In this document: positions 51,025 through 64,000 of the stretch, piece by piece | Layout of the letters: the number at the start of each line of letters is the position of its first letter | Position numbering within the stretch: position 1 is the first letter of the stretch | Assembly (NCBI GenBank): GCA_012295275.1 | Contig: CM022665.1 | Span: 31,488,957 to 31,552,956, forward strand | Length of the DNA: 64,000 bases | Source: Chrysomallon squamiferum | Lineage: Eukaryota; Mollusca; Gastropoda; Neomphalida; Peltospiridae | Direction of reading: 5' to 3' | Notes under the pieces: generated by a model | Told to the model about the DNA's origin: nothing | Database searches by the model: none | Seen by the model: only the letters and a program-made list of their open reading frames with translations | Position numbers and translations under genes: made by a program

Positions 51025-53215
51025 TATGTGTGAAAAGTTTTATATGCTACATAATATTTTATCATAAAGTATTTTTAATATTCACACATTCAATATTTTT
51101 ATTTTCTTGTTCAGTAGAAGAAAATGATAAAAAGAAGAAAAAAAACCCAGCAAATATTATTATCTATCTGACATACAATAATATAAATGAAAAATGAATG
51201 CATACAGAAGTGTTTTTAAAAAAAAAAGAAAATGAAAATGAACTTACTTATGACATGAAAGGTTGTAATAAATAAACATATAAGTAAATAAAAATTGAAA
51301 TAAATAAAATAAGTAAATATATAAACAAAATAACAAGAAAAAAAATCCCAGATTTGTAATATTAATGAATTTCAAAACTTTACATTTTTTTTCCATGAAA
51401 CTCTAATCAACCTCATAAATTTCTTCACTGCAACTCTGGGCTGCTAGATACAATGAAGAAGAATGCTATTTTGAAACTGGAGGCAGAAGGTCATATGATC
51501 CACCCAGCAGAGAAGACTGAATCTTTTGTGTGAGAAGACCCTTCAATTGTATGGCTGCAATAATGTGACAGACTTTTAACATTGGGGTGTCTGATGAATA
51601 TCTTTATGTTACAGAGAAATACCTTTAAAAAAGCAGTGAGGCAAGAAAAATTATTTCACCCAGATACATTGTATACTGGGTATTATACAACAAAAATAAA
51701 CAGTCCTTGTTTATTTATTTCTTGTATAAATTTATAATAATTTCCATAGTTTAATGTCTGATAGTATAATGTTATCTTGACATAGTATTAACATATTACT
51801 GAAATACTTCAAAACTGAATTACTTTAATATATACTGTTCTTTCAATTATTTTCAATTTTGTGAAAGAAATTAAAAAAAAAAAAAAAAAATAAAATAACA
51901 TCACTTCAAAGTTTCTAATCATAATTCAAACAATTAACTTGCTACACTGAATCCACAGAAAGCAGCTTTGAATTTTTATAGATTATGTATAATCCAAAAT
52001 CCTTGGTGAACACATATAAGGAAACCATTAAATAAAACATTACACATAAAAACTGAACTAAATTATAAAAAAAAGAAATTATTTTTTTTATTTTTGTAAA
52101 TTTTTATTTATGTTCTGACAACCTGCATATCAAAATACTAAATCTAATAAATGCATATACATATTGTAAGTACTGTTATATAGATAAAAGTTTATATGTC
52201 CTAACATTAGGTACATAAAGGTTATGAAAGTAAAAGCAATTGTAAGGCTGTGAGAATTATTTCCCTTGAACATTTAATGAAAGCAACTGTATACTTCAGT
52301 GGTGTTCGATTCACAGATGAAACAAAGTAATAAAAATATTCCAGTAATTAGTTATATGGATTACCTATGTATAAAGTAATTCTTTTCTTAGTTAAAACAC
52401 ATCACAATATTTACTTTAATGCTTAAAGATTTTCTAATATACAAGATCTTGTCATATACAATACAGAAGTAAAATAAAATTACAATAAGTCTCTTGCTTT
52501 ATCAAAAGTTTGTTATTTATTAATTATATATATATATTTGTTATTAGCATTGGCCATTTTATATCTGTACATCATGCAAGAAAAGAACAAATTTAGTTTT
52601 TGGCTTGTAAGTGCATCAACTTTACATTCAGTGAAGTATTAAAACATCATTTAAAGTCTACTATTAGTTATACACCTAGATACGATATATTTTTAAAACT
52701 TTTAAGTTATGCCCAATTTTTGCTAAAAATGAAGTTGAAGCGTTTCCTTTCATCATTACATGATGTAAATCACTTAAATCTAGTAAATCGTTTTTGTTGT
52801 TTTTTCAACAAAAAGGGAAATTCCTTTTTTTTTAATGTTTTTCTCCAATTTTATATAATTTTACTGTCATACTTTATTATTACTATTAATCAGTAAAGAT
52901 AATTTGTCAGTAAACTGAAAAAACTTGGAAGTACTAAAATGTATTTAGACAATCTGCACAAACTATCAAAGTTACACTTTACGAAAAGGTAATAAGAAGA
53001 TAAAAGCCCATTTGTCTTTGAGAGTCAGACAGCAGACATATACTGGGATGAGTTTTAATCCTGTCTTGTGCTAACACACGAATTCTTCACATTCCCTATC
53101 AACAAACACAAATCTATTGTGCTTGTACCTGTCTACATTATGACTGTAAAGTAAACTAGGTGTGTGTATGTAAGGGTGGTCCAAATTAGCTTAGTAGTGG
53201 CAGTATAGAGACAGA

Positions 53216-53284
53216 GAAAGAAAGACAAAGACAGAGAGAGAGAGAGAGAGAGAGTGAGAGAGAGAGCAAGAGAAAGAGAGAGAG
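53216..53284 (+). repeat. (AG)n purine tract
   Basis: Interrupted AG run (GAGAGAG with AAAG, TGAG and CAAG breaks), all-purine over most of its length. Confidence 0.85.
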
Positions 53285-56200
53285 CAGTAAATAATGTTCA
53301 GGAAATTAATTTTTATTTTTTTTATTTTCTAATTGGATATGTAGAAACATTTCACATAATTTAAAATAAAAATAACTGTATTATTCATCCTACTATCAAA
53401 AACAACATTATTTGAAATGTTCCTTTTCTTACAATTCAAATATGAACTTTTTTCACCTTAACATAAACCAAATTAAGCTCTATTTATCCTGACATTCAGA
53501 TGCATTCCACATTTAAACACAACTATCTTAGAGGAAAAATGAAAATAAACAAACCAAACACCTGATATTTTTATAATATGAAAAACAAAAATATGTATCA
53601 ACCATTTAAATTCATTAACAATTGTAACAGCCAAAATTTTAATATACAGCCAATGTAGCTTAGTTAATATAAAATCAAAACCATTACAGCTGGTTAAAAA
53701 CAATGTTTTGAATATATCACTGAAGATGATAAATGTAACTTGATTAGTTAAATCTTTCCACAATCCTGGCAATTCAATTATTTCCAGATGTAAAACCTGA
53801 TCAGATTACCAAACCAATCCATAAGAATAAAAACACATAAAGCAAGTATCAACACAAACCTGAGAAAAAAAGAGGAAAAAAAATCCTCCTCCAACTGTTA
53901 AATGCTTCCCCATGTATTTATGATACACACATGGAGTGGGTCACACTATTACAATAAATATGTTATCAGTGTTTACAACACTAACAAGGACAGATGAAGT
54001 TACAGGAGAATGTTGTTATCACATCATCCAGGGGTTTGTTCATGCAGAACTGCCTAGCAAACAAGCTGGTAATCAGGTACAAGAAATTAGATATTAAATA
54101 ATTAACCAACTGCCTTGAAGATGCCATTCCATGGAGGTCACAATGACATCAGCTAAAATGAACAGATATTTTTAATCTAAGGTTTTATTTTGAATTGACA
54201 TCTCTGTAGAATTTGTGGCTTTGGTTAGAATTCTGAAGATGAAAGGTATCGGTGTCACAGAAGAAGATAAAGAAAAGTTCAGTAACAAAGAAAATGCTAG
54301 CATCCATATTTGATGACACCAAGATAAAATAACTACTTTACAATTCACTGATAAAACATTAATCATTATTACTTCTTCTTGTTTTTTCATAGATGTTTAG
54401 TTGTTGGTAGGAGGATGGGTGTAGGATGCAGTTTTATTCTTTTGACATTCTTTTGTTTGTTTCATTTTTTTATTACTTTAAATTTTAATAAATAATTTGT
54501 TTTTATGTATTAAATTTTGTAAATAGACAATTTAATGTTTAAATTCTGTTTTCCTTTTTTATTAAATATCATTTATAATATTAAAAGTTCATCAAAAAAC
54601 AATAAACAAATATATTCAAATTATTTCTGACATTTCTTGCACAAAATCAAAAAGCCTATTGTAACACATACTGAAGATACCTACCAACCCTGCCCATGTA
54701 TGTACCTCTGCATTCATCAATTTCAAAATACAGGTAAGGCCTATATGTTTAACTCTTTCTAGATCTGTTTACCCTGATGTTTCCATCCAGTGAACATTGT
54801 TACCAATAACCAGATCGTAAATTCGTCCCATTCATAAACATATTATATGCGTCATTAAATCTTTATGACACAGAATTCCAGAATGGACACACTTCAGTGG
54901 AGATGGCAGATTGCTTTATATTCTGATAGCAAATTATTTTCTGCCACAGTTCCTTCAGTACAATACAATGCAATAATTCTTTCAACACATGCAATACAAT
55001 GCTAATGATAAAGAATATAGGTTTATAACTACATATTTTTTATGTTTGTTTCTTGTTACAGAAAATAGCTCATACCTGTGCTACATCCTATACAATTATA
55101 CAAAAAATGAAACTCATTTCCAGCATCAGTGAAATATAACCAATCATTAGTCTGCTGTTAACGCAGAGGCTGTATAAGAGAAATGCTGGTTAAAATACTG
55201 AATAAATAATTTTTTGGGTACAAACAAAACAGTTAATTTTTTTTTTAGGTGTTTTTGCACATTCAGTTTTCAAATTTAAAGCAACAAAAGAAAGACAGAG
55301 AGAGACAGAAAGAAAAAGAAACAAAGACAATCTTCTTTTTTTTTATTTTTTAAATGAGTTGAAGAAAAAGAAAGTGAGCAAACTGTAAAAGAAATTTATC
55401 ACAGTCAAATAGATTTATCTTTTCTTATCACTAACCTAAAATAAAACTCAATGCCTTTTACTGAAATATGTTAAGAGTGATGAAGTAAAGTTAGAATGAA
55501 AAGTTCTGAAGAAGTAAGTTAAAAAGAGGAGGCCTGGTGCGATGTTTCAGAACACTGCAGATTGTGTGTCATGCCATGACAGACAGACATCTACCAAGCT
55601 AGCTGTCAGACAGGTGCATTGTAAATTAGCTTCAAGACCTCTTTAAGTTTTTCTTTCATCACACTTCACAGAAATATAAATCAGAAGGTACACTGTTTTA
55701 AAAAAAACATTGGTTAATCACCTCGAAAAATATTCCTAGCATATGCTTTATACATTGGATACTATAAAAGTAGAGATAATTAATTAAATTAAATGTTTTT
55801 ACCAAATGTAAGTGATATATATAGAATTCTGATAAATACCATGAAATATGTATTTCATTACCTATAATTATGAAATATGTTATAAAGAAATGATTAATAA
55901 CATAGTCCTTGTTGAAGCAACAGATCTGTTAATTTTGTGTCTGCATTAATTTGAGTACTTAAAACATCTACCTTCAAATTTCTTGTCAACTGGAAAATGC
56001 ACATAAAAATAAAAAATGAAATAATATGTAATACTGCATAAGTAGTTTAACTAAGGATCTAACGTGCTGTTTCCCTGAACATTTTAAATATATGTTAAAA
56101 TAATCAAATATGTAACAAGTAGCCTATTACATCAAAATATAAGGATAAATACTTATAAAATTCTCTAGAACCAGTTTATATCAAAACCGTTTGAGAAGGA

Positions 56201-56924
56201 GTGATAGCATATTATTATTATTATAATTTTGGGGTGTTTTTTGGTTTACCAGTATACTTTATAATACTGACGTTTTCTTTTTCACTTTTTTCCTTTAATA
56301 CTGAACAGCTGAACATCTGACACTAATATTATTTACTCTAGTTTTAAAGAAGAACAATAAAATAAACCAGATAAAATAAGTTCTGGTACATCTTGACAAA
56401 CAGAATCAATCCTACCCAGTTAAAAAAAACCCAGATAACTTAACAGTTTACATAAATAGATGCATGTGTGTGTGAGTAAAATGTTTGTAATTTAAGATTA
56501 GTGCCAAATAACTTGTCAGTTTTAAAAAATAGCAGAAAATTTAGTTTTATAACATTTGATTAAAGAAAAAAAAATATTAAGAAAATAAAACTCCATATTT
56601 AGCAATACAATTTGTACTAATATTCCTCCTTCCTCTTTTTTCAAAAAATATGTAAATTATCAAATCTTAAAGTTATTTAACAGCCTATTAAATAGTAATA
56701 CAAGATGTAAGACAATATACTGTATGCTGCAAACACAAGTGATATAGTGTAAAAGTGATACTTTGAAATCTCATTTTTCTTTTTCTTTTTTAAACACTGC
56801 CAAAAATACCTTTCTGCCTTAAGCTGAGACTTTTAAAATAACAGATCTGTAATGTATCCTTTTTGAAGCTTTTAAAAAGTGCAGCACAAGTCATTTGCAC
56901 TGAAATCCTTTATTATTTCCCTTC

Positions 56925-57060
56925 CCAACCAGAGCCTTACAACTATCAATGGCTAAACAATGTGTCTTTCTGTCTAGGGAATGTTCATTTAAAGATCCCT
57001 TTCTTCTGATCAGTAAGAGTAGCCCAAGGGAAACCTGCAGATTTCTTCTTTCATAGTATT
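56925..57060 (+). mobile_element. SINE copy, body and 3' domain
   Basis: TATTTCCCTTCCCAACCAGA, CAATGTGTCTTTCTGTCTAG, GGAATGTTCATTTAAAGATC, CCTTTCTTCTGATCAGTAAG, AGTAGCCC and GGGAAACCTGCAGATTTCTT occur in the same order and spacing as in the 19.2 kb copy. The AGTAGCCC block is best preserved here. Confidence 0.6.
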
Positions 57061-59496
57061 ATATATAATAAACATATAATAATTATTTTATACATGTTAA
57101 TAATAAATTGTTATTAAACATTCATTAATTCATATAAACATTTTTGTTTTCATTCAAATAGCTGATACATGCTTTACTTGTTGTATGGGTGTTTATACTT
57201 ACTTTTCATCATAATCATCATCATCATCATCTTTTTATACATTTACTTAACCTTTGCCCATCCCTGGTTTAGTACAACATACTACCAGGCAACAATGACT
57301 AAATACACTGTCTAAACAAAATTACAGTTCTAACAGATAATATAAACGTTGACCAAAAATGTTAATCATTATTTACTATGGAATACAAGCAGACTCTGTG
57401 AACAAATAACCTACCTGTTATTTAAGTCCAGGTATAATTAATGCCAAGTTAAATCCAGTGTAACATTAATCACTGAAAAAGGTATGGCCAACAGAAGCAG
57501 TTAAAGTCATGCAAACTATGTCTTAATGTAATCCAGAACAAGAACAGTGTGGAAAATGTACTACAGTAGCACACATACCAGTCAATCACCTGTCTGAGTC
57601 GTTAACTGTCCAGGTAGGAAATGTCAGGTACAATACACCTGCTTGCATTACCACGATTAGAAGTGAAGTAGTAAGTCCCTGGATTAAACTGACATTAGTA
57701 GGCAACAGGTGAACACCAAAATTATCATATCACTTTAAAAAAAAGAAGTTTTAATTTATTTTCTTTCAAATTAAATGAATAGGAAAAAAACACCTTCAGT
57801 TGATTGTTACTGTTATCTAAGCTTAACATCTGAAATAATAACATAAAAAAGAATAATAAATGATTATAATCTGCAGAAAAGGAATAAAAATAGTTTTTTA
57901 ACGAAGCAAGTTTTTAATGGTTATGGGAACATTATGAACAGCAACAAAACTGAGGACTAAGATACAACAGGACAACATAAAAAAAAAAAAAAATGCTTAT
58001 ACATATTTATATTTACTTGACTACATGTACAAGCAGGTTCTCTCATTTTGTATCATATGAATAGAAATTTCAGAACTTGTCAAGCATTATATTTCTGTGT
58101 TGTCTTGTAAATTCTGATGTGAGGACACAATGAATTTAGTTCATACAATAGTTTATACACCCATGATATTCAAAACATTTTGTAACCATCTGTTTTTCTT
58201 ACTTTAAAGGAAAAGAACAAAATAAAATACAGGTTTACAGAATTTCTACAAGATCAACCTGAATGAAAAATCACTAATCCTAGATATAAATTTTTAAAAA
58301 ATCTAGTATATCATGTTCCATTCCCGACAGTGTTTTGCTTCTGGTTTGTAACATTAATAAAAAGCCAGTAATAGACAATCCCTAAGACTAGTTTTATTTG
58401 CAAGCTGTAAAACTGTTGGTAACCACAGTTTAAAATTAGTATTTCAGTCTGGGGGAAGATACATATAAAATACACCTTGTTGCTAACTGGTAAAAAAAAC
58501 TCATGGAATGGCAACTGTTTCCCCTTCATATCATGATTACACAAGAAAATGTATGACTGACACCAGATAACTGTTAATATTAAAGAGTTGAAATGACATT
58601 AAATATTCAGTGATTCATTGATAAAAAGCATAATATGATTTATTATTTCTAAATTAATAACATGTTGCTAATGAGGTAACCTGCCAGCCCTATTAGAAAT
58701 GTGTACATAATGATTATTAAACTTCATTATGCACTACTTAATGAAATTTGTCAGCTTCCAATTTGCCAATAATGTATTTGCATATAGTCACATAATTTCC
58801 CTTTCCTTGTAAAATGTTTAGATGTGTTTCTGAATATATAGCACAGAAGGTTCATTAGTTGTAATATACTTTATCATTACAAAAACTACAAACTTATTTT
58901 GAATGTTTTCTGTCATTTGTAAGTGGCCAGAATTATACAGATAAGTAGTTAAATGGAAGCAATTACTATCATTATGTCTGTCAAGCTGCATGATTTTTGG
59001 ATGCTATTTATCAAATCTTTGATTTATTCAAAACCTTGTATAAAATATGAAAATATCTCATTAAATTAATCAAAACAATGATATAAGGGAAATTATTACA
59101 AAATATTTGAATAAAATTATTTACATTTGTCAAATCTGTCTTATTTCATAAACTTTGTAAACATATAAAAAATTAATTAAAAATTAAAAAGAATCCTATG
59201 TGTCATATAGACTCGTTTTACCAGTTTAGATTTTTATGTTCCACAAGGAAACCCAATTACATCTTCCACTTGCTTTTTATAAATAAAAGTCTGAAATAGA
59301 AGAGTAATAAAGGTAACTCATGAGGAAAGAAAAATCAAAAGAACAACCCATTTGTATTAAAAACTACATTTCTTATCAGTAACTAGTCACCCAGTGTGCG
59401 AAGTCCACAAATACTTAAGTCTAATCCCTGATAATATCTATCAAACATATACAAATTTGTGAACATACATTTACATATATATATATATATATATAA

Positions 59497-59740
59497 TGCA
59501 TAGCTTAGTAGTTCTGTAGTTAGAACAGTGGTCTGCCACCAATACTGAATTAGGAATGGACTAAGAGTTAAGACTTAGAGCACGGGCTTAAAAAGAATGG
59601 ATAACAAAATTAGGCCTTCTAACACTCATCACAATGCCCATTGGGATATTTCCTCTTCAAATCCATATCCAGTGACTGATTCTTCTAAGGATTGTGTGGT
59701 ATGTTCTCTTCTAGTTTAAGGGAAAATAAATGTTATAATT
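59497..59740 (+). mobile_element. SINE copy with tRNA-like head
   Basis: A (TA)n tract is followed by an A-box-like TAGCTTAGTAG and AGAACAGTGGTCTGCC, then CCCATTGGGATATTTCCTCT, CCAGTGACTGATTC and GTGTGGTATGTTCTCTTCTA. The later blocks match the body of the other copies. No usable anticodon arm or intact B box, so this is not a tRNA gene. Confidence 0.5.
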
Positions 59741-62700
59741 TGCTTTGCATCTTACAGTGACAAAAACTGAATATACAGACACATGAAAAATTATACTTTG
59801 AAATTATCTTCTGCCACTGATTTGTGCTTGTAATGCAAATATGTAATAAACAAACACACACACACACAAAAATGCTGATTGCATTTGCTTGTTTCTTAAT
59901 TTGTAGTTTTTAAAAAATGTATTTTGTTTTATTTATTTATAATTTTTCTTTTTATTTATTTATTTTATTATTTAAAAAAAAAAAAAATGTGTGTGTGTAT
60001 TTCATTAAAAACTTCTAACCTGATATACTTAATTAATTCAATTACATCACATATCACAGAAGAACAGATTTATTTTTAGCACATGTTGCTATGGATACTG
60101 TTGGAAGAATCCCTGTAAAGTTTGTTTAAATGCCACTCTGCTTTCAGTAATAACAATGATCCAATTTAAAGTCACTTGACATGAAAGCTTTCAGCAAACA
60201 GAATGCTGACTGGATAATTGACTTTTGATCTAAAGCAAACAGTTATTTAATGCCTTCCTCTCAAAACTGTATCCTCACTTAAATACAGTACTAATAGACT
60301 TTTAATTCTACACTGCATATTATCAGTACAGACCCAATCTGAATGTAAACAGCAAAATTTCCTTTATGTATGGAAAGGAAATTAGTAACTGAATTTCAGT
60401 AAAAAAGCTAATTGTTCCAGATATTTTTAATAAATTCAGTTACAGAGCATATTTTTCTATAACAACAACAACAATAAATAATAATAATAATAAATAAATA
60501 ATTAATTAAATAAAAAAATAACATAAAATAAATAAATAACAATAATAATTTAAAAGTAAATGAAATTAATAGCCGAGTCATAGCTTCCTTTTCCTATTAT
60601 TCTTTTTTTTTGCAACAAAAAAACGACAATGAAAATATAATGAAAATATAAAAATAAAAATAAAATAATAATAAGAAGAACATAAAAATTTTAAAATAAA
60701 TTCATAAATTTTCTCATGCAGTTAAGATAAGTTTGTAAATTAAAGAAAAAATATAAATATGTTCATCTTTTTCAAGTTTACAAAATCTTGACGGATATTG
60801 CAAATGTTTGTTGATAACCAGAGTAAATATATACATGCTTTATTTTATCCATTTAGATAACTAACAGGTGTATTAATGTTGTATTTAAATAACACATTGG
60901 TAGCTTAAACTATCATCATCAAACTGGACCATTTCTGTAATAACTGCAAAATACCAAAATAGATAAAGATAGATAGACAAATAAACAGGTAAAATAAAGT
61001 TTAAAATAATAAAATAATTAATAAAAAAAGTGATGAGACAAGAATTAAAAAATAAATAACCAAACAAATAAAAATGTATTTCTGTAACGTATCAAAATAC
61101 AACACATATAATTTATTTAAGAAGGGTTGTGGGGTGTTGTTTTGGTGCAGTTTTTAGTTTGGTGTTTTTTTCTTCTGGAAAGTGGCTGGTTTTATTGTTA
61201 TTGTTCTTTTTAAAAATGAAATAGATAAAATATCAACTTTTTTATACTTGATTAGAAATATAAGAGAACAAACAGAACAAAAAAAATGTAAATCAAAACC
61301 AGGATGAAATTCAGTGGTTTTTTCCTTTGATAAGCAATTTACAATTTTGGAGGGCAAATTTCAAACACACACACACAAAAAATAGACCAAAGTTAGTTTA
61401 TAATTTAAAAAAAGAAAGAAAAAAAAGAAACATTTTTATAAAATAAATAATAACATTAAGTAAAAATAAATATACTGCACTGATAATAATATAGACAAAA
61501 CTCAAAAAGTTTCTGTTAACATACAGTAGCAGATAAACCTAATGATCTGGCCCCAAATACAACAGATACCACTCCCAAAGTAGTCTGGATTGACCTATGC
61601 TAGATATTTAGATATAAAAACTAAATCTGATTAAATATATATTAAATATTTCCACACTATATTATTTTAATATTCATAGGTAATAGTCTAAAGTGACTGG
61701 AAAGACTGGGTCTTCAAGCTTCTATGTTTAAAAAAAAAGTTTAAATATACATTATCATTAATATTCTATTGCTAAAAAGCAGATATTTTTACCCAACTTT
61801 ATTTGAAAACTGCCAATTAAATAAAATTCATAATTCCACAAAAAATTATATGATCATTCTAATAATGTAATTTCTGCAATATTTCTGAATATTTACCTCT
61901 GAACACAATATCAGTAACTTTCATCATTTTCATGCAGCATGGTATGCAAAGAACAATTTACATATCTGTTCCTTGAATGATAAAATTTTAAAATAACTAT
62001 TTCTTCCCCCACAAACCCCCCCAAAACTATAAAAAAAATCCCCAAACAACAAATGACCCATAAAAAAACAAAAACATTAATAAACATTTTAAAATAATAA
62101 TTAAATAAAACAAAAAACTTAATAAAACATGAAAGCATCTACTTACCCTGAAATAATAATCAGAAATAACATTATTTTGGTCTGTTCATTTTATCTACAA
62201 TATTATATAAGCCACTTGAAGTAAAAAAAAAAAAAAGAAGAAGAAAAAAGAGCTACACTCTACCTGATTACACATCCCAGCATGTGAGCAAAAACAGAAG
62301 TGGAAGACATTTTGAAAGGCAGCTGTTCAGACAAGACTGACTGTCAGAGCAAGTTTTCGAAAAATTACTAACTTCCTACTTAAAACATGCAGGTATACAT
62401 GTAACCTTTTTGGTGCTGAATTGCTGCATCTGTGAGGGCTTCAGATAAAGATATGGCACAAACACTGTACATGTGGACATGTTTTCTGTAGCATGTTTCA
62501 AATTCTCAGACGTGTAAAGGTTTAATAGAATGAAGAATGGATGGAAAAGGAAATAGAAAAAATATATATTTGTGATTCTGGATACTGAATCAAAAAATAA
62601 AATAAAATTATTTACTTAAATTAGGCACACCAGGTGTACATAAAAGAATTTTGCACTGTTCTTGTGATTTGAAATACGATAATAATTATAATATTTAATT

Positions 62701-62872
62701 TTAATAATTTCATGCAACATCAAATAACACAAAACATACATATGTTATAAAGAACTAAAAAGGACAATGAAATATTTTCATTAATTTCTTTTGTTCAGTT
62801 TTCATTTTCATTTATTTTTTTAAATTACCATTCTTTTTTTCTTTTTTCTTTTTTCAAACCAGTTGAAAGATA

Positions 62873-62903
<31 letters not shown>

Positions 62904-62934
62904 AATATCTACCTACCTACCTACCTACCTACCT
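62873..62934 (+). repeat. (CA)n plus (CTAC)n microsatellites
   Basis: About 13 CA units, a 10-bp AT spacer, then about six CTAC units. Confidence 0.9.
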
Positions 62935-63495
62935 GTTTACATAATTTAGAAAAACTGAGAGATCAAGTAAATACAACATTGCAAATGTACAGCTGATACA
63001 ATGACATGGAATGGCTGAAACTGTTTTCAGATTATTTTTAAGTATACACAACTCTGGTTAACAGCATCAATCAAATAATTAATGGGATAATTTTCTCAGT
63101 CTTATAATAACTTTATAAAATTATGTATAATTTTTTAATTTTTTTTTTTTAATTTATTTATTTATTTATTTATATGAGGGAGTTAAAAAAGGTATAAAAT
63201 GAAATGTTTCCAACATGCACATTTTTAAAATTCTGGTATATTTCAATAATACTATAATTTTCTGTAGTCTTTAAATAAAATTTTGTCATTAAAATTAATA
63301 ATCAGTTTCTTGATATATGACAGGTTATTATATCAAAGAATTTTTTTTATTATTATTAATATTATAATTATTTTGTTTTTATTTTATTTTATTCCAGTAT
63401 TTCTTAGACTTGTATCCCAAAGATATATAAATGTAGTAAAGAAAATTATTTAAAAAAATAATAAATAAAAAAGGAAAGAAAGTGCCTGTGTGTCT

Positions 63496-63597
<102 letters not shown>

Positions 63598-63689
63598 TTT
63601 TGGCAAAACATAATTTTGGTATTACTCATTTACTGTTTCAGAAAATAATCGACCAGAAACTAAATTAGAGGAAAATCATTAAAAGTACC

Positions 63690-63860
63690 TCCCGCCCGCG
63701 ATCCTTCACTACGTCACATACGTATTATATATACACCAGCAGCTGGTAGATAAGATGTGATGTCCATGTAGTGTGTAGTCTCGATCACTTATCTGTTAGA
63801 AGGATCGTCGTGTGTCAGTCTAGGCAGGTGTCTGTCTACTGTCAAAACGGCACGTGTTTT
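63690..63860. promoter_or_regulatory. Candidate distal promoter (CpG-containing, TATA-bearing block)
   Basis: This is the most CpG-containing stretch in the window (CCCGCCCGCG, CTACGTCACA, ATACGTAT, GATCGTCGTG), in contrast to the surrounding AT-rich DNA. It holds a TATA motif (TATTATATATAC, 63,723-63,734) readable on either strand, a CRE-like ACGTCA, a CAGCTG E-box and a CACGTG E-box. On the minus strand GGGCGGGAG|GTACTT (63,689/63,688) could be the donor of a non-coding dystrophin first exon. On the plus strand it could start a divergent gene (possible donor AGGCAG|GTGTCT near 63,827). Orientation is unresolved. Confidence 0.4.
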
Positions 63861-64000
63861 TGTTTACATTTATAAAACACCAAAATCAGTTAACATGCAT
63901 ATCGTAAATACGTAGTTCATTAATTATGCAAACACTTACTTGAAAGTGATCAATTAAAAGGTACTCCAACGAACAATAATTATTTGTCTAACGGAACCGG

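Noticed and set aside
52600-52896. 98-codon plus-strand open frame
   Set aside because: It opens at a non-ATG codon and shows no domain, splice support or conserved motif.
59497-59580. Possible tRNA gene
   Set aside because: Only an A-box-like word is present; no B box or cloverleaf. It is the head of a degraded SINE.
62265-62330. Minus-strand ATG (MSSTSVFAHMLGCVI) ending at CAG|GTAGAG as another dystrophin first exon
   Set aside because: It ends in phase 2, which does not fit the shared exon, and joining it to the 50,281 acceptor gives an immediate stop. At best a uORF in a non-coding exon.

Overview
The window is animal nuclear DNA: strongly AT-rich, intron-dominated, and full of microsatellites and poly-T/poly-A tracts. 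It carries no long open reading frame. What it does carry is the 5' part of one multi-exon gene on the minus strand, and I identify that gene as a dystrophin (DMD/utrophin-type) gene. Eight consecutive coding exons between 20,780 and 8,641 join in frame through canonical GT-AG introns. Together they encode the complete tandem calponin-homology (CH1-CH2) actin-binding domain and the start of the first hinge. The spectrin-repeat rod, WW, EF-hand and ZZ parts must lie beyond the left edge of the window.

The exon structure is close to that of human DMD exons 2-8 as I remember it. Exon lengths here are 62, 93, 81, 93, 92+81, 116 and 224 bp, against human 62, 93, 78, 93, 173, 119 and 182 bp. Intron phases match, and one extra intron splits the human exon 6 equivalent.

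Upstream of the shared exon (20,719-20,780) the minus strand holds several candidate alternative first coding exons. All end in phase 1, so each can splice straight onto it: 23,875-23,944, 33,508-33,544, 45,130-45,271 and 50,102-50,213. The last is part of an exon with a 3' splice site in its 5'UTR, which implies a non-coding exon further upstream. The CpG-containing, TATA-bearing block at 63,690-63,860 is the best candidate for a distal promoter, though its orientation is not settled. This layout suggests several promoters giving full-length isoforms with different N-termini, as in the vertebrate Dp427 m/c/p and Drosophila DLP isoforms.

The rest is intron and upstream sequence: 1-8,640 (intron after the last visible exon), the short introns at 8.9-20.7 kb, the large first-intron complex at 20.8-50.1 kb, and 50.3-64.0 kb upstream. 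Degenerate copies of one tRNA-derived SINE recur at about 19.1, 28.6, 31.0, 57.0 and 59.6 kb. They resemble a SINE that I remember as abundant in molluscan genomes. With the protostome-like dystrophin sequence, this makes a mollusc the best guess. Several degenerate tandem repeats sit in the introns: about 178 bp at 12.8-13.5 kb, 48 bp at 17.6 kb, about 65 bp at 22.6 kb and about 143 bp at 45.6-46.0 kb. A 30-bp minisatellite family is present at 35.9, 38.6 and 39.3 kb, with its first cluster inverted relative to the other two. No rRNA, functional tRNA, CRISPR array or viral gene was found.
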